From positions 1,736,001-1,800,000 of the forward strand of contig OY282354.1 in the NCBI GenBank assembly GCA_958295485.1: a stretch of DNA of 64,000 nt. Direction: 5' to 3'. Below the pieces are notes generated by a model. That model saw only the letters and a list, made by a program, of their open reading frames with translations, made no database searches and had not been told where the DNA came from. The stretch comes from an uncultured Gammaproteobacteria bacterium. Its GTDB lineage: Bacteria; Pseudomonadota; Gammaproteobacteria; Eutrophobiales; Eutrophobiaceae. The position numbers and the translations under genes were made by a program. Shown here piece after piece: positions 1 to 7,652 of the stretch; position 1 is the first letter of the stretch; each line of letters opens with the position of its first letter.

Positions 1-612
1 ACCTCCAATGAACCTCCCGAGAAACTGTACTGGGACGGGTTGCAACGGGAAAGATTTCTGCCGGCAATCGAGCTGATCAAACAGCACACGCATATCGTGA
101 ACCTGGACACCGGGGTTGATTACCGGTTGCGTTACCTGGACCAAGCGGAAATTTATCATTATCCCTTGGGCGTTGAAGGCCGGGAAAAACTGGCTGAAAG
201 TTTTGAAAATATCGCCCCGGAAACCAGCCGGGCCGACTCGAGCATAGAAATTGAAGGCCGTGAAATCAAGGTAAAACGACTTGCTTCCGGCGTGGTCTGG
301 TTTGATTTCCACCAGCTCTGTGACGGCCCGAGGGGGGCTGCCGACTACATTGAAATTGCCAGGCAGTTTCAAACGGTATTCATCGAAAACGTGCCGAAAA
401 TGGATGATGCGGATAATGATCGGGCCAAACGGTTTATCACCATGGTGGATGAATACTATGACCGCAACGTCAAGTTGATTGTTACGGCGGAGGCCAGGCC
501 CGAGGAATTATATGCCGGCAACCGCCTGGCAAAAGCATTTGAGCGCACTGTAAGCCGACTTGTCGAAATGCAATCCCGCGATTACCTGGGGAAGGCCCAT
601 TTGCCTTCTTGA
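1..612 (+). CDS. zapE: Cell division ATPase ZapE (AFG1-like), C-terminal part
   Basis: The reading frame is open from base 1, so the gene begins upstream of the window. The visible part starts with a segment carrying DGLQRERFLPAIELI, which matches the conserved C-terminal half of ZapE/AFG1-like P-loop ATPases. VWFDFHQLCDGPRGAADY and a later VDEYYDRNVKLIVTAEA are also typical of the family. ZapE associates with the divisome and influences Z-ring stability. The Walker motifs would lie outside the window. The gene ends 164 bases before the EF-G-like gene, with a hairpin-bearing repeat in between. Identification is secure from the conserved C-terminal motifs; completeness of the gene cannot be judged. 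Confidence 0.9.
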   Translation, partial: TSNEPPEKLYWDGLQRERFLPAIELIKQHTHIVNLDTGVDYRLRYLDQAEIYHYPLGVEGREKLAESFENIAPETSRADSSIEIEGREIKVKRLASGVVWFDFHQLCDGPRGAADYIEIARQFQTVFIENVPKMDDADNDRAKRFITMVDEYYDRNVKLIVTAEARPEELYAGNRLAKAFERTVSRLVEMQSRDYLGKAHLPS

Positions 613-617
613 CAGGC

Positions 618-668
618 GTTCCCGCTGTTCGTCGAAAACAGCTCCCCAAACCCACTGTTGGCGGGAAC
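618..668. repeat. Hairpin-bearing dispersed repeat, copy 1
   Basis: Just after the zapE stop lies a short element with an outer stem GTTCCCGC/GCGGGAAC (618-625 with 661-668) and an inner stem GCTGTT/AACAGC (624-629 with 637-642). The first roughly 37 bases recur, with a few substitutions, at 5200-5238 after another operon end. It could act as a weak transcription terminator or mRNA stabiliser, but no U-tract follows. Confidence 0.5.
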
Positions 669-776
669 TGCCGCCTTCTTGATATCGTTGTCGATTCAAC
701 CTCGTTTTTTGTTATCATTCAAAATGTCCGCGTGTTTCACGGGTGGGGAAGCAATAACAAGACAGAGGAGTAGCCG

Positions 777-2828
777 ATGACAAACTATACAACAGAAGAT
801 ATCCGAAATATTGCGATCACCGGTCACGGTGGTTCGGGGAAAACGACACTTGTTGAAGCGCTGTTGCACCGGGCCGGTGTGATTAACCAGGCGGGGTCGG
901 TAGAGAAGGGCACGACAGTATGTGATTTCGACCCACAGGAGAAGGCGCATAAGCATTCATTGGACAGCGCCGTCTCAAGCATGGATTATCAAGGCGCCCA
1001 CTTTAATCTCATCGATACGCCGGGGTATCCCGATTTTGTTGGCCGCGCATTGGTAGTATTGCCGGCCGTGGAAACCTGCGCGGTGGTTGTCAATGCCCAA
1101 ACCGGTATCGAAATGATAACCAGCAAAATGATGGAGGTGGCCGGGGACCGGGGAATGAGTCGGCTTATCATCATTAACAAGATTGACGCTGAAGAGGTCG
1201 ACCTGGAGGGTCTCTTGTTACAGCTCAGGGAATCCTATGGCAATGAGTGTCTGCCGTTGAATTTGCCGGCCGCCGCCGGTACTGAAGTAGTGGATTGTTT
1301 TTTTCAGGCGAATGGCAAAGACACTGATTTCTCCTCCGTTGAGGAAACGCACACCAATATCGTCGATCAGGTTGTCGAGCTTGATGAGGATTTGATGGAA
1401 CAATACCTGGAACAGGGTGAGGACATCAAACCCGAACAGCTCCATGAGCCTTTTGAACAGGCGTTGCGTGAAGGTCATTTCATTCCGGTTTGTTTCGTCT
1501 CAGCGGAAACCGGGGCGGGCGCGGCGGAATTATTGGAGATTTTTGCCAGGTTGATGCCTAATCCTGATGAAGGCAATCCACCGCAGTTTTTCAGGGGTGA
1601 AGGCGATAACGCGGAACAAATAAAAATCCTTCCGGATTCCGATAAAAATATTCTCGCCCATGTATTTAAAGTCAATATCGACCCGTTTGTAGGTAAATTG
1701 GGTATTTTCAGGATACACCAGGGAACGATGACAAAAGATAGTCAATTATTCATCGGCGATGGCCGTAAACCGTTCAAGACAGGTCATTTACTGAAACTAC
1801 AGGGTAAGGCGCATACTGAAATCGATCGGGGCGTGCCCGGCGATATTTGCGCCGTCGCAAAGGTCGACGATATACGTTTTGATGCAGTCCTGCATGATTC
1901 CCATGATGAGGACCAGATTTATCTGGGTTCAATCGACATTCCGGCCCCTATGTATGGCTTGGCGATACAGGCGAAAAGCCGGGGTGATGAGCAAAAGATC
2001 TCGGATGCCCTGCATAAACTGGAAGCGGAAGATCAGAGTTTTCGGGTTGAACATAATGCCGCGACAAACGAAACGGTAATACGCGGCCTGGGCGAACTCC
2101 ACTTGCGAATCATGCTGGAAAAATTGAAGGAACGCTACAACACGGAGGTTGATACGCGTCCCCCGAAGATAGCCTATAAGGAGACAATCACCGTCAAGAC
2201 GGAGGGGCATCACAGGCACAAGAAGCAAACCGGCGGCGCCGGCCAGTTCGGTGAAGTGTTTTTAAGGGTTGAACCGTTGCCGCGGGGCACAGGTTTTGAA
2301 TTTGTTGACGCCGTTGTCGGCGGCGTGATCCCGAAACCATTGATACCGGCAGTGGAGAAAGGGATAAGGCAGGCGCTGGATAGCGGCGCCCTGTCCGGCA
2401 ACCCCATGCAGGATATCAGGGTCACGGTGTATGATGGCAAGCACCACCCCGTCGATTCCAAAGAAGTGGCGTTTGTCGCGGCCGGCAAGAAGGCGTTTTT
2501 GGATGCCTTCCATAAAGCCAGGCCGGTAGTGCTCGAACCCATCGTGGATATCACCGTAACTGCGCCGAATGATGCAATGGGCGACATCAACGCCGACTTG
2601 TCCGGTAAACGGGGTCGCATCAGCAATACCCTGGGCATGCCTGGTGGAATGACTACCATAACAGGTACCGCTCCCCTGAGTGAATTGGACAATTACCAGT
2701 CACAATTGAAATCCATGACCGGTGGGGTGGGCGCCTATTCGCTGAACTTCAGTCACTATGCGCCGGCGCCGGCAAAGACCCAGAAAGAACTGATGGCAGC
2801 GTATAAACCCACGGAAGATGAAGAATAG
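777..2828 (+). CDS. Elongation factor G-like translational GTPase
   Basis: A 683-residue protein with the full EF-G domain order. The G1 loop GHGGSGKTT is at residues 16-24, G3 is DTPGYPDF near residue 79 and G4 is NKID near residue 128. Beta-barrel domain II and domains III-V follow, including the RGLGELHLRIMLEKLKERY segment. The divergent switch regions and shorter length fit the EF-G-like (EF-G2-type) subgroup rather than the main fusA product, which normally sits in the rpsL-rpsG-fusA-tuf operon and is about 700 residues. The start has a purine-rich ribosome binding site (gaggag) just upstream. The role of this subgroup in translation is poorly settled; it may be a paralogue with a stress or ribosome-recycling role (inference). 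Confidence 0.88.
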   Translation: MTNYTTEDIRNIAITGHGGSGKTTLVEALLHRAGVINQAGSVEKGTTVCDFDPQEKAHKHSLDSAVSSMDYQGAHFNLIDTPGYPDFVGRALVVLPAVETCAVVVNAQTGIEMITSKMMEVAGDRGMSRLIIINKIDAEEVDLEGLLLQLRESYGNECLPLNLPAAAGTEVVDCFFQANGKDTDFSSVEETHTNIVDQVVELDEDLMEQYLEQGEDIKPEQLHEPFEQALREGHFIPVCFVSAETGAGAAELLEIFARLMPNPDEGNPPQFFRGEGDNAEQIKILPDSDKNILAHVFKVNIDPFVGKLGIFRIHQGTMTKDSQLFIGDGRKPFKTGHLLKLQGKAHTEIDRGVPGDICAVAKVDDIRFDAVLHDSHDEDQIYLGSIDIPAPMYGLAIQAKSRGDEQKISDALHKLEAEDQSFRVEHNAATNETVIRGLGELHLRIMLEKLKERYNTEVDTRPPKIAYKETITVKTEGHHRHKKQTGGAGQFGEVFLRVEPLPRGTGFEFVDAVVGGVIPKPLIPAVEKGIRQALDSGALSGNPMQDIRVTVYDGKHHPVDSKEVAFVAAGKKAFLDAFHKARPVVLEPIVDITVTAPNDAMGDINADLSGKRGRISNTLGMPGGMTTITGTAPLSELDNYQSQLKSMTGGVGAYSLNFSHYAPAPAKTQKELMAAYKPTEDEE

Positions 2829-2963
2829 CGGCTCACATTTCCCACCAAGGCCTGCCCTTATAAGATTTAGTTATATATTTAGTCAAATTAAGTAGTTTTC
2901 TGCATAAGGCGCTATTGCTATTGTATTCAATTCATTGATAGCCAAGTGTGATTAACAAACCTT

Positions 2964-4658
2964 ATGTATCGATATGATCAATACGATCAACAGATCGTTG
3001 ACGAACGGGTAGCCCAGTTTCGCGACCAGACCCGGCGATTTCTTGCCGGTGAGCTCAGTGAGGACGAATTTCGGCCACTCCGCTTGATGAACGGCCTGTA
3101 TCTCCAGAGGCATGCGCCCATGTTGCGCGTAGCCATTCCTTACGGGTTGCTGTCCGCCGCCCAGCTGCGTATGTTGGCGCATATCGCCGGGAAGTATGAC
3201 AAGGGCTATGGTCATTTCAGCACGCGCCAGAATATCCAATTCAACTGGCCCAAATTGGAAACCGTGCCGGATATATTGGCTGACCTGGCCAGTGTAGAGA
3301 TGCACGCCATACAGACCAGCGGCAACTGCATACGCAATATCACTTCCGATCATTTTGCCGGCGTCGCGGCGGACGAGCTGGAAGACCCGCGACCCTATTG
3401 TGAAATCATACGGCAGTGGTCTACGTTTCACCCGGAGTTTTCTTTCCTGCCGCGGAAATTCAAGATTGCCGTATCGGGCGCTGATAATGATCGGGCCGCG
3501 GTACAGGTACATGACATCGGCATCTACCTCGTTAAAGGCGAAAAAGATGAAATCGGTTTCAAGATACTGGTTGGCGGCGGCTTGGGCCGCACGCCGTTTA
3601 TCGGCGTCTGTATTCGCGAATTCCTGGAAAAGCAACACCTGCTTTCCTACCTGGAGGCCATACTGCGCGTTTATAACCGGCTCGGTCGCCGCGATAACAT
3701 GTACAAGGCGAGGATAAAAATCCTGGTCAATGCAGTTGGGGCTGAAAGGTTTGCCGAAATGGTTGAAAAGGAATGGCGGCGTATAAAGGACTCGGCCTTA
3801 TTGCTGGATCAGAAAGAGATCGAGCGCGTCAAGGGCTATTTCATTGAACCCGATTATGCCGGGGATGCCGGCGCGGACGCGTCCTTTGCCGGACGCCTGG
3901 AAGCGCAAAAGGATTTTGCCGCGTGGGTTAAAAGAAATGTAAAGGAGCATAAAGCGGTGGGTTATCGCTCCGTTTATGTCTCGCTTAAACACCCGGCCAG
4001 CCCGCCGGGTGACGCGACGGATGAACAGATGAGCTTCATCGCCGACTTGGCCGAGCGATACAGCCACTCTGAAATACGCGTCACCCATGATCAAAACCTG
4101 GTCTTGCCGCACGTCAAACAGGCTGATCTGTATCCCCTGTGGGCCGCGCTGAAAGAAAAGCGACTCGCGACCCCGAACATAGGCTTGTTGACGGACATGA
4201 TCTGCTGTCCCGGGCTGGATTTTTGTAATTTGGCCAATGCCGGTTCCATAGATATCTCAAAACAAATCAATGAACGGTTCACCGAGTTGGATTACCTGCA
4301 CGATATTGGTGATTTTCAGATAAAAATGTCCGGTTGCATGAATGCTTGTGGTCATCATCACGTCGGCCATATCGGGATTTTAGGCGTCGATAAAAAAGGC
4401 GAGGAGTTTTATCAGTTGACCTTAGGCGGTTCGGCCGGCAGCCACGCCAGGCTGGGGGACCGGCTGGGCCCGGCAATCCCGAAGCCGGACGTGGCGGAGA
4501 CGATTGACAAGATATTGCAAGTGTATCTGGACGAGCGCGAAGGGGATGAGCAATTCCTTGAAACTTATTTACGCGTCGGTATGGTCCCGTTCAAAGCAAG
4601 AGTGTACGCGCCCGAACCGGGGGCCGGGCGAGAGGTGGAAGTCCTTGCGGGTCATTAA
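2964..4658 (+). CDS. cysI: Siroheme-dependent sulfite/nitrite reductase, hemoprotein subunit
   Basis: A 564-residue protein of the ferredoxin/NADPH sulfite and nitrite reductase family. Two ferredoxin-like half domains (for example GYGHFSTRQNIQFNWPK near residue 80) precede the Fe4S4-siroheme binding cysteines C415-X5-C421 and C458-X3-C462, the latter in a GCMNACGHHHVGHIG context. The enzyme reduces sulfite to sulfide (or nitrite to ammonia) in the cytoplasm. The next gene encodes a DUF934 protein that usually accompanies this reductase type, and cysH and cysB occur elsewhere in the window. Assimilatory sulfite reductase is therefore the more likely role, although sulfite and nitrite reductases cannot be separated with certainty by reading. 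No flavoprotein partner is adjacent. Confidence 0.9.
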   Translation: MYRYDQYDQQIVDERVAQFRDQTRRFLAGELSEDEFRPLRLMNGLYLQRHAPMLRVAIPYGLLSAAQLRMLAHIAGKYDKGYGHFSTRQNIQFNWPKLETVPDILADLASVEMHAIQTSGNCIRNITSDHFAGVAADELEDPRPYCEIIRQWSTFHPEFSFLPRKFKIAVSGADNDRAAVQVHDIGIYLVKGEKDEIGFKILVGGGLGRTPFIGVCIREFLEKQHLLSYLEAILRVYNRLGRRDNMYKARIKILVNAVGAERFAEMVEKEWRRIKDSALLLDQKEIERVKGYFIEPDYAGDAGADASFAGRLEAQKDFAAWVKRNVKEHKAVGYRSVYVSLKHPASPPGDATDEQMSFIADLAERYSHSEIRVTHDQNLVLPHVKQADLYPLWAALKEKRLATPNIGLLTDMICCPGLDFCNLANAGSIDISKQINERFTELDYLHDIGDFQIKMSGCMNACGHHHVGHIGILGVDKKGEEFYQLTLGGSAGSHARLGDRLGPAIPKPDVAETIDKILQVYLDEREGDEQFLETYLRVGMVPFKARVYAPEPGAGREVEVLAGH

Positions 4659-5133
4659 GTCAGGCAAGGTCATGGAAGACAGTTGGCAAAGGATCGCCGC
4701 AGTGGAGCCGCAACAAACGCTGCCCGATGGTGATGTGATTATTCCTTTTGCCTGTTGGATTGATAACCAGGAACAGTTGTCTCAACATAACGGGAAAATC
4801 GCCGTTTGCCTGAACGGTGATGACAACCTGGAAGATTTATCCAATACATTGCATTTATTCGAGTTGATCGCCCTGGAATTTCCCGATTTCAGAGACGGTC
4901 GGAGTTACTCCCATGCGCAGTTATTACGTGATCAGTTTAATTTTTCGGGAGAATTGCGGGCGGTGGGCGACGTCCTGAGGGACCAGTTATTTTTCATGCA
5001 GCGTTGCGGCATCGATTCTTTCCAGGTGAGAGAAGATAAAGACCCGGAGGATGCGCTAAAAGGCCTTTCCGACTTTACTGTAAAATATCAAACAGCAGCA
5101 GACGGAGCGCCGCCGGTATATAAATATCGGTAA
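4645..5133 (+). CDS. DUF934 oxidoreductase-associated protein
   Basis: A 162-residue protein whose core DFRDGRSYSHAQLLR and GELRAVGDVLRDQLFFMQRCG segments are the signature of DUF934, a small protein almost always encoded directly after cysI-type reductases. I place the start at TTG 4645. That makes the N-terminus IKSGKVMEDSW, as in the family, and puts a gaggtgg ribosome site at about 4632, inside the end of cysI. The two genes then overlap by 14 bases, which suggests translational coupling. An internal ATG at 4672 is the alternative start. The biochemical role is unknown; a structural or electron-transfer accessory of sulfite reduction is inferred from gene context only. Confidence 0.85.
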   Translation: MRVIKSGKVMEDSWQRIAAVEPQQTLPDGDVIIPFACWIDNQEQLSQHNGKIAVCLNGDDNLEDLSNTLHLFELIALEFPDFRDGRSYSHAQLLRDQFNFSGELRAVGDVLRDQLFFMQRCGIDSFQVREDKDPEDALKGLSDFTVKYQTAADGAPPVYKYR

Positions 5134-5199
5134 GCAAAAGGGCCCGGTGACAACCCGGAATACTTCAAATCCAGCTGGCTGCTTGCGCTTGCTCCAATC

Positions 5200-5238
5200 G
5201 TTCCCGCTGTCCATCGAAAACAGCCCCCAAACCTATCG
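5200..5238. repeat. Dispersed repeat, copy 2
   Basis: This segment matches 617-655 with few differences (cgttcccgctgt, then tcgaaaacagc, then ccccaaacc). GCTGT and ACAGC can pair around a 9-base loop. It again lies just past an operon end, after the DUF934 gene. Small repeats in such positions are often extragenic palindromes; function unproven. Confidence 0.5.
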
Positions 5239-5331
5239 AAAAACCAACCATAAGGCGAGTTTATTTTACCAGCATTGTTTCTTGCTGGTCGAAAGTACAG
5301 GTTGGTCATGAAACGTTGGCCCGGGGGGCGC

Positions 5332-6801
5332 TCACGCTTCATATCCGGGTGGTGCCTGAAAACCGCCGATCTGTTTTGTCAGCAAGTTCACAAAATCCAT
5401 CGTAATGTAATCGTTGTATTCTGCGCTGATAGCCTGGAGGCCAATCGGCAGGGCATTTCGCGATAACCCGGTTGGAAACACGGTGCTTGGCAAGTATGAC
5501 ACCGTGCTCACCCCTGCCCAAAAAATTGACTGAAAGTATTCTTGGGAAACGCCATTAACTGTCAGTCGGCGCTGCTCAATTGGGCTGTGATCATGGGTAA
5601 AGGCAGGCACAGAAAACACCGGGCAGATCAATATGTCCCATTCATCAAAGAATTCCCGCCAAGCATAACGCAGATATTCACGTTGGTTATTATAAAGAAG
5701 CCAATCCCGGTGACTGAGCGCCCGCGCCCGCGCCGCTATGGCAGAGTCGGATAAATCACCGGGAGGGATGGATTCGGCAAGTTGACGGGCTTGCAGGTAC
5801 TGCTCGTCTGTGGCGCCGGCAGTCATAAGTGGCCACAACAGGCTTGAATAAATCGCCTGATTTTTTTTGAAATCGATATCTGGCCGCGCCCGGTCGGATA
5901 CATTCGCCCCGAGTTTCGCAAGTGTCTCGCCGATACCCACAGCCCGGGCTGTCGTCTCCTCATCAACCGGCGCGATTTCATCGCCTGACCAAATAGCGAC
6001 TTTGTATTCTCCGAGGGAGTTTTTGTCCGGGCGCGGTAGCCTGAGTTGCCAACCCGGTTGATTTAATGGTTGGGCGCCGGCAAGCAGGTTCATGGCAAGT
6101 TTGAGATCCTCGATACTACGCGCCATTGGGCCAACCACGGCAAGATCCGGCGGAGCGATAGCGCCGGGCAAAGCGTGCCCTTGATCAGGAACCACTCCCC
6201 AGGTCGGCTTGTGTCCATAAAGACCGCAAAAATGCGCCGGTACACGAATGGAACCAGCTATATCCGAACCAGCCTCCAAGGCGCAAAGCCCCGCAGCCAG
6301 CGCCGCCGCAGAACCGCCGGAGGAGCCCCCGGGTGAGCGTGAGGTGTCCCATGGATTATTAGTCACCCCATATATATCGTTGTAACTTTGAAAATCACCA
6401 AGCACGTACGGCACGTTAGTCTTGCCCAGAAACACTGCCCCGGCTTGCTTGAACCGCTTGACAACTTCAGCATCGGCGTCGGCGATATTGTCTTTTAAGG
6501 AAGGGATGCCCCAGGTAGTCGCCAGTCCAGCTATGTTAAAAGCCTCCTTGACAGTAACAGGAACGCCATGCAGCGGTCCTGTTATATCGCCCGCGGTGAG
6601 CTGCTTATCTGCCTTTGAAGCTGCCGCCATCGCCCTGTCGAAATCCCTGACTACGACAGCATTGATATCATCGTCCAATTGCTCGATTCGGTTGATAAAG
6701 TGCTCGGTCAGTTCCAGGGAACTGATTTCCTTAGCCCGGATTTTGGCGGCTAATTCACGTGCGCTTAGAAAAGCGAGGCGACTCATTTTCAATTCTGTCA
6801 T
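5332..6801 (-). CDS. Amidase signature family hydrolase
   Basis: A 489-residue amidase of the Ser-cisSer-Lys type. The catalytic lysine lies in GPLHGVPVTVKEAF near residue 88, and the glycine/serine-rich signature SPGGSSGGSAAALAAG near residue 160 carries the cis-Ser. The nucleophile region SDIAGSIRVPAHFCG follows at about 185. Related enzymes hydrolyse fatty acid amides, aryl amides or peptide amides; a GatA role is unlikely because no gatB or gatC is adjacent. There is no signal peptide, so the protein is probably cytoplasmic. ATG 6786 (MSRLAF) is a possible alternative start five codons in. Substrate cannot be predicted from sequence. Confidence 0.85.
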   Translation of the reverse strand: MTELKMSRLAFLSARELAAKIRAKEISSLELTEHFINRIEQLDDDINAVVVRDFDRAMAAASKADKQLTAGDITGPLHGVPVTVKEAFNIAGLATTWGIPSLKDNIADADAEVVKRFKQAGAVFLGKTNVPYVLGDFQSYNDIYGVTNNPWDTSRSPGGSSGGSAAALAAGLCALEAGSDIAGSIRVPAHFCGLYGHKPTWGVVPDQGHALPGAIAPPDLAVVGPMARSIEDLKLAMNLLAGAQPLNQPGWQLRLPRPDKNSLGEYKVAIWSGDEIAPVDEETTARAVGIGETLAKLGANVSDRARPDIDFKKNQAIYSSLLWPLMTAGATDEQYLQARQLAESIPPGDLSDSAIAARARALSHRDWLLYNNQREYLRYAWREFFDEWDILICPVFSVPAFTHDHSPIEQRRLTVNGVSQEYFQSIFWAGVSTVSYLPSTVFPTGLSRNALPIGLQAISAEYNDYITMDFVNLLTKQIGGFQAPPGYEA

Positions 6802-6865
6802 TTCAAGGGAAATTCCTGAATGGTGGGTGGCTCAGGTTACGGGGATGGGGTCAAGTATAACATAT

Positions 6866-6897
6866 AAAAAGCCCCTGATAATCAGGGGCTTATTTTT
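6866..6897 (-). terminator. Rho-independent terminator of ssb
   Basis: Read on the minus strand, AAGCCCCTGA pairs with TCAGGGGCTT around a short TTA loop and is followed by TTTTTA. This is a GC-rich stem with a U-tract placed directly downstream of the ssb stop codon. The plus strand also shows a T-run (attttta) after the stem, so it may be bidirectional. Confidence 0.85.
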
Positions 6898-6920
6898 ACA
6901 GGTGTTGGGTCGGCTACTCT

Positions 6921-7394
6921 TTAGAACGGAATGTCATCATCGACAAATTCGCTGTTATCGCGAGGGGCATCAGCCTTGGCTGTTGAGTCTGGCGAAATAT
7001 TTGCTGCCGCGGGTTTTGTCGCTTGAACGGGCGCTCTCGTAAAGTCACCTGAACCTCCCTTGCCGTCCAGCATTTGCATTTCATTGGCGACGATTTCAGT
7101 CGTGTACCGGTCATTGCCGTCCCGGTCTTGCCATTTACGCGTCTGCAACCGCCCTTCGATATATACCTTCGAGCCCTTGCGCAGGTATTCGGACACGATC
7201 TCCGCCAAGCGGCTGAAAAATACGACCCTGTGCCATTCCGTCCGCTCCTGCAAGTCACCGGTTTCCTTATCCCGCCATGCATCGGTCGTTGCCAGGCTGA
7301 CATTGGCGATGGCTGAGCCGCCCTGGGTATACCTTACATCCGGGTCATTGCCCAGGTTCCCTATGAGTATGACTTTATTGATTCCTCTGGCCAT
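6921..7394 (-). CDS. ssb: Single-stranded DNA-binding protein
   Basis: A 157-residue SSB. The N-terminal OB fold begins [19 protein letters not shown] and contains the conserved TEWHRVVFF and [14 protein letters not shown] segments. A low-complexity linker (about 108-148) follows, and the acidic tip DDDIPF is the docking peptide for DNA repair partners. SSB coats ssDNA during replication, recombination and repair. It is divergent from uvrA, an arrangement also seen in E. coli. The 258-base gap between them holds a structured repeat. A gggag ribosome site precedes the ATG. Confidence 0.97.
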   Translation of the reverse strand: MARGINKVILIGNLGNDPDVRYTQGGSAIANVSLATTDAWRDKETGDLQERTEWHRVVFFSRLAEIVSEYLRKGSKVYIEGRLQTRKWQDRDGNDRYTTEIVANEMQMLDGKGGSGDFTRAPVQATKPAAANISPDSTAKADAPRDNSEFVDDDIPF

Positions 7395-7460
7395 GTTTCT
7401 ACTCCCTTTTTTGATTGATTAAACTGAATTAACTTTGATACTTGTCACTAAAATATTTCA

Positions 7461-7612
7461 GGAACCCCTGATTAAGTCAGAGATTTCTGCGATACAGGAG
7501 TGTATCGCCAAAACCAACGCCGACAGGCGTTGGTTTTGTAAGGAAAATAGAAATTACATCTTTATTTTCCGCCCCCTGACAAGTCCGGGTTGGACTTATT
7601 CAGGGTATTCTT
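7461..7612 (+). repeat. Structured dispersed repeat, copy 1 (three stem-loops)
   Basis: Three successive hairpins are visible. The first is GCGATACA-ggag-TGTATCGC (7489-7508). The second is a perfect 13-bp stem CAAAACCAACGCC-gaca-GGCGTTGGTTTTG (7509-7538). The third is CCCTGAcAAGTCC-gggtt-GGACTTatTCAGGG (7574-7605). The element is preceded by CTGATTAAGTCAG. The same order of stems, with compensatory base changes, occurs in reverse orientation at 12990-13160. It lies in the ssb-uvrA divergent promoter region and contains no credible ORF. Confidence 0.75.
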
Positions 7613-7652
7613 TAATACTAACAGGTTATACTGATTTCAGCCAATAAATTTC

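Noticed and set aside
7395-7652. LexA (SOS) box between ssb and uvrA
   Set aside because: No CTGT-N8-ACAG pattern was found; the palindromes present belong to the structured repeat.
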